Positions 1 through 11,617 of a stretch of DNA of 64,000 nucleotides are shown here, in pieces. This DNA is from Calvatia gigantea (lineage: Eukaryota; Basidiomycota; Agaricomycetes; Agaricales; Lycoperdaceae), in assembly GCA_025093985.1 (NCBI GenBank), contig JACAAK010000004.1, positions 992,001-1,056,000 on the forward strand, written 5' to 3'. A program made the position numbers and the translations under genes. The notes under the pieces were generated by a model. That model was not told the DNA's origin. It saw nothing but the letters and a program-made list of their open reading frames with translations, and ran no database searches. Every line of letters begins with the position of its first letter. Positions within the stretch are counted from its first letter, which is position 1.

Positions 1-95
1 TAACACTCAATTCAAACAATGGGGTGAGTGGGTTCCACAAGGCAGTAAGACAGAAGGCTAGGAAGCTTCGAGGGAGAAAATGACAAGCGTTTTGT

Positions 96-433
96 TTCCG
101 CTAAGTGCTGGTGCAGAGGAGAAAGCCGACAGGAAACCAGATACCTGGTTCTTTGGCCGTATGAGGATTTACGTCAAGGAGTTTCCACCAGACCTGGTGC
201 ATGGGCGGACGGAAGGCTGATGAGAGCGCACCGGAATGATGGTAATTATGTTTGTGCATGGTAGCTCTGGGTCTCTTCCCTGCCCCCCCAGCCGGCGGTC
301 GGCCCAGAGAGTGGGAAGGACCCGCGATCGTGCGGTTACTTTCTCTTGAATATTCAATTCCATAAATCAAAAAATGGAGCACTTCACGATAGTTTACGAT
401 TATTAGGAACAGTAGCACAGATAAAACAGTCAA
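96..433. repeat. Dispersed direct repeat, copy R1
   Basis: About 340 bp that aligns in the same orientation with 2189-2583 (R2). Shared blocks include the string around 'ggaaaccagata', 'gtgcatgggcgg', 'tggtagctctg' and 'tagtttacgattatt'. R2 carries about 40-50 bp that R1 lacks. Read on the minus strand both copies end in a similar peptide (W-F-P-[VA]-G-[FY]-L...T-S-T), so the repeat may be the remnant of a coding exon, but I recognise no family. The two copies bracket the dead LysM locus. Confidence 0.7.
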
Positions 434-599
434 GCTATAGGCTTACTGTAACAGCAACACACACACTTCTTGGGGAATGAAAACCCCAGATGGAAGATGA
501 TCAGATTATCCTGGCGTTAGGACATCACTAGTAGCGGACGCGAGATGATATGTCAGAAGCAGGTTCTGCCACGAACACTCCACTACGTCAGGCACTCTA
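434..599. other. Spacer with no gene seen
   Basis: This stretch lies between repeat R1 and the left edge of the duplicated LysM segment. I see no coding potential or structured element in it. Confidence 0.5.
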
Positions 600-1145
600 G
601 GGGGATTGCCCATGCGCTTTATCCACTAGTCTTAGAATGAACACGGTGACGATGAAGGCCCCGAGGGTTATCAATGTTACCGGGGGCCAACAGAATTGAT
701 TATCGCGTTTAAACGCATGACAGAATGTTATAATAGTCCTTGGCGATGTCCTATATACAAAACGCCTTTAAGCTCTTGACCAAAATAAATATAGTCGCAT
801 TACTGTTGACGTTGTTGCAACGAGGCCGAGTATCCGTTCGTGATGTTGGAAGGCTACCGCGTAGTAACATCACCGGCCTCACCGAGGGAGGAGACAAGGT
901 GTAATTGGCACCGGATACTCCTAAAAATTGTATCCGGCGTATCTTCCATCACCTCCCTCATTCTGTTCTGGCATTCTGAATGTGATTGAGACCTACATTT
1001 AGTGGGAGCCAAGGGCTCGCATATAGTGTTATGCTGGATTCTGTGCACCTGAGTGCCGGTTTGGCTGCTCGATTTCTGTGGTCGAGGACGTGGTCGTGAC
1101 AAATACATTCACTCGTACAGTGTTACATAGATCATCGATCATGCA

Positions 1146-1569
1146 TCACGAGTCATAACCTCTGCCTGCTTGGGCAAGACACAAAATCTGAAGGGGGGAA
1201 CAAGGAGGTCAATTTGAAGGCATTACCGGAGGTGTGTGATCGCACATACCTCCCCAGGATAAAGGTTAGTGCAGTCTTTGTTGATCTGGGGGTTGAGGTG
1301 ATAGAGCTAGGAGCTGGGCGGAATGGTCAATACCCATTCTTAATCTCATGAATGAATGGAAGAAGTGTTTGCCTACATGGAGATTCGGAAACGTTGGCAG
1401 ATGCTGTAGCAGGTGTCTCCGGCCACGACCATGTAAGTTCTGGTGCAGTCCGCAGCGGAGACAGTCGAAGCTCGAGATAATAATTAGCAAGGTGACTACA
1501 AGTAAAAGGGAGCGAAAATGTACCAAGAACGGCCACAAGGGCGGTGACAGTGAAGAATTTGGAGAACAC
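1146..1569 (-). pseudogene. Dead LysM-domain secreted protein gene
   Basis: This is a paralogue of the intact LysM gene at 46462, in the same exon-intron order: signal-peptide exon, first LysM exon (motif Y-x-V-x-A-G-D-T-C), then an exon ending in Y-P-G-E. Three lesions are visible. The start codon is GTG (1569-1567) where the intact copy has ATG. An in-frame TAG (1307-1309) replaces the CAG codon of the L-F-Q-L-Y motif. After L-C-L-A-Q-A-G the sequence jumps straight into what is 3' UTR in the intact copy, so the second LysM region is gone. The splice sites and TATA box survive, so decay is probably fairly recent. The substitutions make true inactivation much more likely than sequencing error. 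Confidence 0.88.
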
Positions 1570-1648
1570 TGTTGATCGGAGGGGATTGGCTTGGAAATCA
1601 CAAGAGCCTGAGGTTTCTTGGATGAGGTCTCCAGGTCCTCGGGGCCAC

Positions 1649-1656
1649 CTTTATAC
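1649..1656 (-). promoter_or_regulatory. TATA box of the dead LysM gene
   Basis: TATAAAGG on the minus strand about 80 nt upstream of the former start codon, at the same place and in the same context (C-G-C-G-T before it) as the TATA box of the intact paralogue at 46380. Confidence 0.6.
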
Positions 1657-2188
1657 GCGCACCGATTCGAGCACCCTGTCGAGGTGGTGACGCCACAAAT
1701 GAAGTTCCCGTAAAATCCTTGCTTCTAGCCGTCCCATCCCCAGTCGCTTGAGGTCCGTCCGTATTGAGAAAGCCATAAGGTAGTTTTGGCATTACTCCCA
1801 ACCTGGGTATGACTTCATTCCACTCTCCTAGGTGCTTCACAGGTTACGAGAGTAAAGGGACATCATTAAACTCCCGGCCTCCAGAGAAAAATAGTGGCTT
1901 TCCTCGCAGGAAAAAGGAAGGGCCATTGGAGAGTCCAGACTCCCCTTCCGGCTGGTTAAGTGAACTGGTCGAAGGATTCAAGCGCACCCGCCAAAATCAT
2001 AGTTGAGAAAGACAATTGACGTCACTGTAGGTGGGGGAACTTCGAGAAACGGAAGGCGGTGTCATATCCAGTAATTGCTGCAGGGTCGAGCCATTCCTAA
2101 CAAAGTAAGGTTGCCTCGGATCAGCGTCGAAAGCGAAGAGCCGTTGAATAAATAAGAATCTTTCTTCATAGGTTTACAGCAGATGAAG

Positions 2189-2583
2189 TGGCTGTCCCTA
2201 GTACTGGTGCGGAGGTAGCCGGCAGGAAACCAGATATCTAGCTCTTTGTTGCGTGGGAGTTCAATTCTGGTTCGTAGGCGGGATCCTGAGGATCCTTTGG
2301 CGCGTAAAAGAGTTTGCACCGGACGTAGTGCATGGGCGGGCGAAAGATAGGTTAATGAAAGAGTGCCAGAATACTGGTATTGACTGTTTAGCCCTGTTTG
2401 TGCGTGGTAGCTCTGAGCCTCTCTTTGCCCTCCTGGTCGTCGGTTGGCCCGGACGGTAGGAAGATCCCGCCATCCGTGCAGCTACTTTCTCTGGTAGTCG
2501 AATATTTGATTGTTGGTTCTGTATGTCAAATGGAGCCATTCGCAATAGTTTACGATTATTGGGAACAGTACATGTATTGGTAA
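2189..2583. repeat. Dispersed direct repeat, copy R2
   Basis: Second copy of the repeat described at 96-433, same orientation and longer owing to an internal 40-50 bp block near 2250-2300. It ends about 50 bp before the 3' end of the kinase-like locus. Confidence 0.7.
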
Positions 2584-2630
2584 CGACAGGTTTTTTTCTG
2601 GGCTGGGTGCCAGCGGTCTTCACTACCCTC

Positions 2631-4434
2631 CTCAATCAACGGACATTTCCCCAATGCGCGAGTCACGCTCACCATCTACATCGGCCAACGAGTGGAGTTG
2701 AAACAGACACTTCACCATGTCTGTATCATGTTCGGGGCGAATTAAAGCACCACCCATCGCACCGGCAGGGGTCGGAACGCCTCATGCCGATTCACAAACA
2801 TGGAGTAGCGGGCCTCACCAATTTTACCAGTCCAGTCAAAGTCGATCAACATGAAGTCTGTCATGCTATGGTTTTGGTCGTTCTTGATGAAGAAGTTCAC
2901 GTCGCGTAGGTCGCCATGAAGTAACCTTGTTCGTGGAGGTGGTCAACAAGCTCCTCAATCGCATTCCGAAGAGGTTCGGGGTTTCCATCGCGTACAAGCG
3001 ATAAGTGAATTGGCGATGGGAGGCAGACGGTCGAAGTACCGGTGCTGAGGTAGGGTCAGAGATGACGAGAGCATCCATCACGACCATGTACCAACCCCCA
3101 GGCAGTTTCTCACAAGCGAGGAGATTTGGAGCATGACCCTGTTCGGCGCATAGCTGATGCACTCTGGGTGAGTACTGCCTCGTAAATTCGAGACGGATCT
3201 CCTTGTTGTCTTGGGTCCTCCCAAAGAAAATGCGTTGTTTCCTGTCAGGTTGACTTTTGCGATAAATGAAATCGTGCTCTTGGTTTGCCTCGTCTGTGTA
3301 ACATGTACGGTATGGGCAATCCGCAATGGATCCCCCCGGGGGCTTGGCTTTCGGGATGGAGATCAAATGCGTATACTCGTCCCGAAATTCGTTGATAGCA
3401 ATCTTCAACGCACCAAACGTTCGCGCAATCAGTTCCAGGTTTGACTTATCTGTAGGGTGGGCAAAGAGGGGGATAATGGGGCCAAGGATATCCGATTGGA
3501 TTTTGCCGGTAAAGACGGCCGAACAAATTGCGACACACGCTCCTAACACAGATGGTCAGTAGATGAGAATCAAAATCAGAGCCGAACTCCACCAAACAGC
3601 ATAATATGGAAGCATGGGGGGACGGAACGGCGCTTCCACATTTGAGGAAACTCTTCCAAGAAGGTCCCGTAATTAGCAAACCGCTTCCAGGAAAGGGTCA
3701 ACCCCTCCGCTGCTGCCGAGTTCGTTTTTCACTTCCAGAAATACCAGAACGGACTTGCCCTTGTGTTGTAGATGCCCGTCGGTGGAACGATTCGAAGGGC
3801 CAATATTACCCGCATGAAGTTCAATGCCGTACTCCGCCATTAACAAACGAAACGTGAAGGTGCGCTTGGCTTCATCCCGGTAAAACTCAGACATCATTGT
3901 TGAGAGATCCCATGCGAGTTGATTATCCTAGGCCGTCGGTTGGCGGTTACCGCAGTGGTCAAGAAACCGACCAAAAATCGGGTGAAGAAGGGTCGCTGGA
4001 AGGGCGCCAACTGCTTCGCGCGTTCGATTGCAAAGAATGGGGTAGTTGTATTTTTCTTGGCGCGTCGAAAAGAAAAAGGGAACTGCAGCAGAGGAAGGAG
4101 GTTTCTTCGACAGGACATCATTGATATGCCTTTCTCGAATAGAAATAAGATCGTCAAAGGCTGGCACCGCGGCAGGGACTTCTACTATAGAGAGGTCAAC
4201 GGAAGTCCGTATCGACAACGGAATGATGAACCTAGTTCAGAAAAATCGATGACAACCTGAATCTCATCATCATCCCAAACATACTTCGATAATAATTTGC
4301 TGAAATCATGGGACATGAAGAGGGCAATCTGAGAAAGATCCCCTAAATCTATGATACCGTTGACGAGATCATCTTCCTTGATAGGCTGGTGGAGCTTTCG
4401 ATAAGACGGGTCAGCTCACGTTGGAGTCCAGCAT
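2631..4434 (-). pseudogene. Broken REase-like/protein-kinase fusion gene
   Basis: Agaricomycete-expanded orphan family: an N-terminal region with a PD-(D/E)XK-like signature followed by a protein-kinase-like domain. Visible in order on the minus strand are K-Y-V-W-D-D-D-E near the N-terminus (about 4290), a T-D-G ... E-V-K-N-E pair compatible with a nuclease-fold active site (3721-3735), the catalytic loop H-G-D-L-R-D-V-N (2895-2918) and an L-I-D-F-D-W motif in the DFG position (2832-2850). These lie in different frames. Shifts are needed near 4200, between 3100 and 2950, at 2920 and near 2765, and the frame finally closes at G-E-M-S-V-D-stop. Kinase catalysis and nuclease activity are family inferences; the family's role is not established. 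The gene could be a true pseudogene or a gene damaged by sequence indels. Confidence 0.72.
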
Positions 4435-4902
4435 ATTGAAGCAGATACCTTATAAAGGCCCTTAATAACCTTTAAAGTTTAAGCTTCCATTCCAAGCGTA
4501 ATTCACTTGAACATTCGAAATTCCCACAAGAGACATGCTGACCCCAACAACCGAGGCGTCCCCTCACTTGCCTCACACACCAGGATAATGACCGCTGAAA
4601 TCAACCCCCGTATACACAAACCTCAAACTCAGGTCTTAGCATCCGTGCTCCGAAAACTGCCACTGGGAGCATATCGCAGCCACTTCGCGGACTCAGACAC
4701 CTGTTACTGGCCCGACGAACTCTCTTAAAACTCTTGTATTCTCCTGTAGCTGATCAGCATGAGACTGAGAAATCCTGGGCTGTGTGGTTCGAGTGGGCCC
4801 GTGAAGCCACGTCAGGTCCAGTTGAACGATTAGTACTAGGCACTTGTTTTTTTTCTTTCTAATACACACAGTCATTCAGTCTACAACACCGTAAAGCCAA
4901 AT
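4435..4902. other. Intergenic, no gene seen
   Basis: Between the 5' end of the kinase-like locus and the 3' end of the cutinase gene. It probably holds the kinase promoter and the cutinase 3' UTR. No coding sequence is recognised. Confidence 0.5.
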
Positions 4903-5611
4903 TCAAAGGCGGGAAGCAACAAAAGCCGCGGCTGCGGGAGCGTCCTAAGGTAGCATGAACTTGGTTACCCGTCCTATATCTCGCATTACTACTTACCGCA
5001 TCATAGTTCAGATGAGGTGCGAGGACGAGAATGCCTCTCTCGCAGATATTATCGCCTGCATGGCAGAACATAATAGACCGGTCATCCAACACTCCAGGGA
5101 ATCCGCGACCATTATCCGGGTCACCAAAGGCAACGACAGCCTTAACCCTATCCTGCACAGTCGACGAGAGTTGGTGTGCCGCAAGATGCGTGACCTGGGC
5201 ACCTTGACTATATGGACGAACCTCCTTTCAGCAACCCAGCCACTCCCAAATTGGGAAGGTTAGAACGATAAACCTATGTCCAGACATAATGATTGCCGTG
5301 CTTGGACAAGCACTTGCAAATGAATTCATGTCATTGGCCATGGTACGAGCGCCGTTGGGGTCTCCACCCTCCAAGAATCCGGGGATGGTGGCAGGATAAT
5401 CGACGCCCACAAAATTTAATGACCTCCCTCCGATAGCTCCCTGGAGCGCAGTGCGGAGGGGCAGGCCAACCCTGGTTCCAATAGGTGCCGCCTCCGATGT
5501 ACCTCTCGCGAAGGCAACGGTAACATCGGCACAAGTCTGACGAGACTGCAAAATTGGAGCACCATGTGCTAATGTGGAGAGGGCGAGTGCGAGAAAGCTG
5601 TTTCTGAACAT
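4903..5611 (-). CDS. Cutinase (secreted serine esterase)
   Basis: Hydrolyses cutin and other aliphatic esters outside the cell. Three exons: 5611-5274, 5207-4997, 4944-4903; introns of 66 and 52 nt with GT/AG ends. The spliced protein is 196 residues, the usual cutinase length. Residues 1-17 form a signal peptide (M-F-R-N-S-F-L-A-L-A-L...). The nucleophile sits in G-H-S-Q-G with Ser113, split by intron 1. The acid is Asp165 in G-D-N-I-C and the base is His178 in L-A-P-H-L, so the triad is complete. The C-terminus (P-A-A-A-A-F-V-A-S-R-L) only appears when intron 2 is removed, which supports the model. No frameshift. A TATA box lies about 70 nt upstream. It stands alone; the upstream 5 kb holds no recognised gene. 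Confidence 0.96.
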
Positions 5612-5677
5612 TTACGTTCACTGGAAGTACCAGACGAGGCTTCCATCTCGGTTCTCGAGGGGGGCGATGTCCCGCGT

Positions 5678-5685
5678 CCTTTATA
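5678..5685 (-). promoter_or_regulatory. TATA box of the cutinase gene
   Basis: TATAAAGG on the minus strand 67-74 nt upstream of the cutinase ATG, a normal spacing for a short 5' UTR. Confidence 0.6.
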
Positions 5686-8600
5686 CTGTAGGCGTCGCGA
5701 ACTCGATACCAATTCTTGCCTGGAAGTCCAGGCGCGAACACCTGGGTATTCCCATGATATGGGTCCAGTTTGTTGTGGTTGCGTTGGTCCAAGAGACATT
5801 CACACTGGCGTTGTCATGAAGGTTAAGATTAGGTCACAAAATCGTGCTCCAAAGTGCGACCAAATGTCGATGGATATTGCCTTTTATCACTCTACCATAT
5901 CCTCTAAGGATGATTCGTATTAGGCGCCAAGAAGCGCCAATTGCCTTATCACTTTCCCGTCCATATATGTGATATTGCGATGCACGGAGTAGCCCAACTA
6001 TGATCTTAAGATAATCTCAGATCGAACTATTCTCCAGGCCCCCTGTGATAATAAGTGTCCTGATTCAACTGCGATGAAGTACTTGGAATCATGATGTCGC
6101 CCAACACAAGGAAGATGAAGAATGGATGGCAACTCGCCTCTGCTCGTTTGTTACTCGTACCCACCTCCAATCCGAAGCTGTAAAATAACACTGAGGAGGT
6201 CACGAGTGGGGAGCAACGATCCAAGATTCATGAAACGGTCCCTGCGGACTCGGACTGTGGATAGTACCACCTCGCAACGTTGCACATGATTCTAGGAAAT
6301 GGGTATCCACTCGGGCTTTTCAGTTCTCCGAGGGGTATCCCAGAGCTTGAGTCAGCAGTGGTGCGCCTTTCATGCCTCAACACCTCCAGGCAAGTAAGAT
6401 CGCTACCAATTCTCACAACTACTGTACAACAGGTGTAAGCATCGAAGTAAATACGGGGAAGGTATTGTGTTTCGCAATAGAGAATTCTTGAGGTTCCCAC
6501 CGCTGGTCCTAGCGGTGAAATTTTGAAAACCCTGCCAGCTGGGCGGGTTGTTCGAGCTCAGACAACCCGCCCTCTCGACTGCGCCCGTCCCAGCGTGGAA
6601 ACACTCCCTGCCATACTGCCCCATAGAACGATGGAAGATAACGATCGCTGGCATAAGTAAATCCCTACAGTTGATCAAACTCCTTCCCGGTAGCGGGGAT
6701 GATTATCAAATCGAAGGACACTTGGTGGAAGTTTTTTTCTTGTTCAAAAGCATGGGCTCTTGCACCACATCTTGACCAGATCCAAGTCTAAGGCGTCAGA
6801 CGATAACCTACCTGAAAATGTAAATGCACTTGAGATTTTGATTGGTTTTATTTAACTCATTGGGAGGAATAGAGGAGTACTTGCCCTGTCTCGCGATTGC
6901 ATCGGGCAAGGCCTTAATAATATCAGGGAGTGGTGATTGGTATGACTGGTCCGTGATCCTTGTGGAAGTGTAGCAAAAGGCTTGGAAGTACACAGAAAAG
7001 TGTGGATGCTGAATTGAATCTGCAGTGAATCTTCAAGCCGACCCTGACAAATTTGCTCACCAGAACGACGGGCAAATCCCGGAGAAAAGAAGTATTTCTC
7101 CCCACTTCCTTCAGGGAAAAAACTGTTGCATAATAACCAGGTAGGGTGAAATCCAAACAGATACACCCCACTTTTCGTTGACCTAAGAATTACTCGGGAC
7201 AGGGTCAGTAGGTTTCCTCACGTCGAGGCCCATCAAGGTCCGTCGACCCCGCAAAATCTGTCCCTCAAGATTGTTCCCATGTTCCAGTCAGGCGTGCTTG
7301 TCCAAAAGAACGGTAGGGTGTTAAAAAGGAACACAATTAAGGGGTGACGTTATCCAGATGGTCGCTTGTTTACAACATTTAGCTTTCAAACATCATTGAT
7401 GCACAGTGATACCTACGAACCCGGGTGTGGCGCTGTGCGTTGCGCAAGCGAGCTATTTGAGTGTTCTGTAGCAGGGACTTGGATTCTCTATTAGGGGCGA
7501 TCGTCAAATCACTTGAGTTTCGAGAAGGAATGGACAGGAGCAGAATGGGATTTTTACGCAACAAGGCTAATTTATTGGTGATTCTATTCAACGAAGACTG
7601 CCAACCTGAGTTCCTGGGCACGAATGGAGGACCACAACTTACAAGAGAGGGTAGTGACTCGTCAGGCCCCCAGGCCTCAGGTTTCAGGGTTCGCGAATAT
7701 GGGGTTGTTCTTTGACTACGTACCTGCTGTTGTGTTAGGTATCTGGGTGTGCGAATCGTTTCCGAGACGGAAGTTAGGGTCTGATAGGGTTTTAAACAGT
7801 GTGGTGGGTGCACATAGGAGGCCACATGCGGTAGCCGCGACATTTTTGGGGTTCTGCCATTAGGAGTGAATGCTAGTGGGTGCTAGTGAATCTTTGGGAG
7901 ATTTATGATTTTACTTCGTGTGGCTAAGATTAGCGGAGAGGTTCTTTGGTGAGTTGATGCACTAGTCATGGGTCTCGTGATAATACAACCACGCCGCAGC
8001 AACTTAGAAAAGCACTATATTGAAACACGCGAATGAGCAATCCGCAGCCTCACCTCATGATACGCACCCACATCTAATTTGGAGTGTGGGCTTGGTTGAA
8101 CTAACGAACGGCCGCAGCCGGAAGACTAAGCCCCAAAGAATGTAGCCATCATTTTATATCCGCTATCCGCAAGTAGCCACGAGCGAGTGGATTCCGAGCT
8201 TCTTACCGGGGACCATTCCCCATCCCTCAAATAGAGTTGATCTACATTAAGAGTCTCAGTCCTTAGACTATGGGGTATGGTCAAAGATATCATAGTCTGT
8301 GGAGATTGTATTCGCGGATCAGCGAAAACTTCGGAGGGAGGATGTTACGACTTTGTCGCAATTGCATGGCAACTTAAGGTTATCAGGACTTTGTATGCTA
8401 AACGAGTGTGATTGACAGTGGCAGCGGGGAACTTGTCGTTGTCTGTAGATCAGAAGGTAAGAGGCATGGAAAACGTTCGGGGAGCTCGGAAGTTCCGAAA
8501 TTCGGAAACCCACGACTCGGACACGGAAGACATGTGTTGTGATTGGTGTGTGGGATCTCGAAGCGAGAGACTACATAACCAGAGGAATCCAGGCGAGCGG

Positions 8601-10932
8601 GAGAGTTCACACTCGATTATTTGAATGTTAAAATTTATTCGAAGGCGTCGATAGCATGCCCCGAGAATCCGAGAATTTGAAAGGAGTCGCGGTTCCGGAA
8701 GGTTGCTGTCTCCTGTCATGTCGAGAGGTAAGCGCTGAAAACTGGAATGTTTGATCGATTCCGAGGACTTCAATAGGAGCGGCGGGAATGAGATTTGTAC
8801 CTTGTGCGGTGGTGAAGCGGGGATGAAGCGGCTGCCTGGGCATTGAGATAAGAATTCGAAGTTCTAGTCACGATCCAATATCGAGAGAATGGCGGTGGCA
8901 AAATGCTTCTGGTCAAGCAGACTAGTCTCCACGTCAACCACAAACGATCAGCCATGAACGTTGAACGGTCAGTCTGAGCGACTTCAATAAGAGCAACGTA
9001 GAGGCTCCGAGATAAATTCGGGACATTCGCGCCGGGACGAGAGCAGGGGCTACGGAGTGCGGAAGGGCGAATATTCGGAGAATTGTGTTTTGGTGAGGTG
9101 CTGGTGGCTCACGAAGGCGCTCTTACCGATTATTCAATTCAACTCGCTTGTTCACGTCTGCGTTTGCGTAGGGTGTGGCCATTATTGTCGTGATCACTTA
9201 TTTCCAACTTCATGATCAGCGAACACCGTGACCTGAGGACTAATAACATCGTATTTGGGAGGTGCTCAGTTTCGTCCCGACGCGCCGATCTCCTTTTACG
9301 AGTTAGGTTCGTCCATGCTGGTAGTCTGATGTTTATTTGAAAGGCTTCTAGGCGAGCATGCGTGCCGGGGTACCGGACTAACGGATTAGCGAAGGATCCA
9401 CTTAGGACAGGTATCGAACGTTCGTATTGATGGTGGTGAGTCGAAAGGGTAATGGTAATTGGCGGATTCTGGTAAGTAGGTTTGCAGTCAACTACTTAGA
9501 TGCGATACATCGCGCCACGTATTTGGGTGAATTAGATGTTGGACTCGTTACTTTGAATGAGGCAGTGGCTTCGTTCGCCTCCTTCTCATCTCCGCCTTTG
9601 CTGAGTTTAGCGGAATGAGGCAAACCAGGGCAAGGTAGGATGGGAATTATTCATGACCTGAAGAAACTGTTACGTAGATTCCCTTGATCAGCTGAGCCTC
9701 GTTTGCAATGGAATGAGGTATTTGAGCGTTGATTTCCGGTCGAAGCACCTTCTAAGTGAGGCATTAGGATGGTGTGGGGTACATAGGGTAATCCGACTTG
9801 GTGAATATGAGCATGAGCCTCAGAGCTAAGCGCGGAAGGCAAGCAAATCCTCGATCTCGAGTGAAGTTCGTAGTCATATCCGTTTCATTCTTTTTGTAAA
9901 TGCGCAGCATATTCCGAGAATACTGCAAGCACTATCCATATCGAGCTCAGGTCAGATTGTGCTGTTGTGCTGTTATCGTGTTTGGGGTGAAAATAAGGGT
10001 TTGAAAACTAAAATAGACGACACGACGATCGAGGAGATCGGGGCTCGTGATAAATTGGGGCTCCACACTCAAATACAACAACCTCATCCACGAGCTCTCG
10101 GAATTCCCTTGATCATGCCAGTGATCGTGATTTAATTCTTGTGTTTAAAGAGCATGACCAACTCTCAGCCGCTACTCAAAGCTTCATGTAATGCATGGAC
10201 CACAACCTTACGGAAGAACTTCCTCCCGAGGCAACGTGGGTGGACGCGGCCTGGAACACGTAGGAGTTAGGAGGCCTCGCCCGCGAGGGAGGGCATGTGA
10301 GCAGTCGTGGAGGATTACATGTAGTGGAAAAGGTTACACAACAAGTGAGATTACCTTAGGATCCCATTCATCAAATGATGCATCCACCTTGAGTTTGGCA
10401 AGCAATGTATTGCAGTAACACGTTGGTTTGTCACGGGAGGCTCTCGCTGCGAAGTGCTGGTGGGCATTCATATTCTAGAGCGGCCTGGAGGTCCCCCAAT
10501 ATATTCAAACTGTGGAAGAATATGGTAGAATGGAGGCAGAAGGCAGAACGAGAGGCACATGGTTCGCAGGAAGAAATCGGAAGGATGGGATAACGGTATC
10601 GCGGGGAAAGAAGGTGACAATGATTGATACTTAGGTGGCTGAGGATGCTGTTTAATACGTCAAAAGCTAATGAGCTCGTTGTACCTGCGTGTTTCTTTCA
10701 TAGGTATACGGCAGAAGTGAGACCCAGTCGCATGCAGAAACGGATTAGATTCTATGCCGGAAGAGATCTGGAGATCTAGAGATCCTTGCGGAAGAGGAGA
10801 AGCCGGACCGGCGTCTGTATTGTCGTGGTTACCTTATATGGATAGAGTCAATGATTAAAGAGGATTTATATTAAGGACCGCACTCACACCACTGAAAAGC
10901 TCTGACTGCCCTCCTTCCGCCACTCCCTGCCT
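5686..10932. other. 5.2 kb without a recognisable gene
   Basis: Only short open frames occur, none with a domain, signal peptide plus cysteine pattern, or consistent splice structure that I recognise. Stop codons are frequent in all frames. A minus-strand frame at 6403-6678 looks slightly protein-like (phrase W-Q-G-F-Q-N-F-T-A-R-T) but matches no family I can name. I see no terminal repeats or reverse-transcriptase or transposase motifs. It may hold decayed genes or a non-coding transcription unit. Confidence 0.55.
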
Positions 10933-11617
10933 ATGAGCCTCTCCGTCGAAGATCTCGTTTCCTCCTTCTCCTCCTCCCACATTGGCCAGGAGGCCATGGA
11001 TCTCGCTGCCCTCCAGGTTCGTCCTCCTTATCGTACCACCGTGTGCGCTCAGGCTTAAGCGCTCACCCACCGTCGTCCTTTAGGCACAGCTTGCACAGGC
11101 CCTCTTTAGCCAGTCTTCATCTTCCAGCAGCGCAAGACAAATTCCGTGCAGAAATATTCAGGCCTGTAATACCCCAATTTCAAGGACTCCTCCCTCGAAT
11201 CACACTTTTTCTCAAATGGCGGGGCGTGCTACGGAAGATTTGGACGAGGATGAACGTATGGTGGAGGATATCCTCATGCCAGCCTCCCCCGCAGTGTCTT
11301 CCTTTTCGAACCCCCAATTTTACTCCCCTGGCACCTCCCAGCAACCCATGTCACCCACACCTAATCACTTGGCATCATATTTCCCCGTCTCGCCCGACCC
11401 TTCACAAACGTCCTCTGTCTTCGCATCGACAGATCCATTTTATCTCGCTGCCATTCAACAACAACAGCAACAGCAACAGCAACAATCAGCGTCATTCTTT
11501 GCTCAAAATGGCCGCCTCGCCCAGAATTCTCCATTTTTCGTTCGACAGACCCCGCAGCATCGCGAGAACTATCCTCTCACCATAGACACGCATTCTATCT
11601 TTGCGTCTGCCTACTGA
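10933..11617 (+). CDS. Gln/Ser-rich conserved protein, unknown function
   Basis: Two exons, 10933-11016 and 11084-11617, with one 67-nt intron, give a 205-residue protein. The frame is continuous across the junction (A-L-Q | A-Q-L-A-Q-A-L-F), so the start is well upstream of the longest single open frame. The N-terminus (M-S-L-S-V-E-D-L-V-S-S-F) is helical and amphipathic. An acidic segment D-L-D-E-D-E-R-M-V-E-D-I-L follows, then a low-complexity Ser/Pro region and a run of ten Gln (11456-11485). No signal peptide or membrane segment. The composition is that of a nuclear or regulatory protein, but that is inference only. An A/T-rich TATA-like stretch lies at about 10863-10872. I recognise no named family. 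Confidence 0.82.
11456..11485 (+). repeat. CAA/CAG run encoding ten glutamines
   Basis: Mixed CAA and CAG codons inside the 205-residue protein gene. The interspersed CAA codons make it less slippage-prone than a pure CAG tract. Confidence 0.9.

Larger units (their letters stand above)
600..2060 (-). repeat. Inverted segmental duplicate of 45950-47710
   Basis: The minus strand of this segment aligns along its length with the plus strand of 45950-47710. The match covers promoter, gene and 3' flank. Shared landmarks are the upstream GC-rich flank, a TATAAAGG promoter element, the LysM exon/intron structure, and a downstream flank containing 'acggatactcggcctcgt' and 'caaggactattat'. This copy is about 300 bp shorter because the 3' half of the LysM gene has been deleted (junction near 1150). 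Divergence is moderate, with many substitutions. Confidence 0.88.

Noticed and set aside
7379..7843. 154-residue minus-strand frame in the large gap
   Set aside because: Composition is unbiased, no recognisable motif, and overlapping frames on the other strand are equally open.
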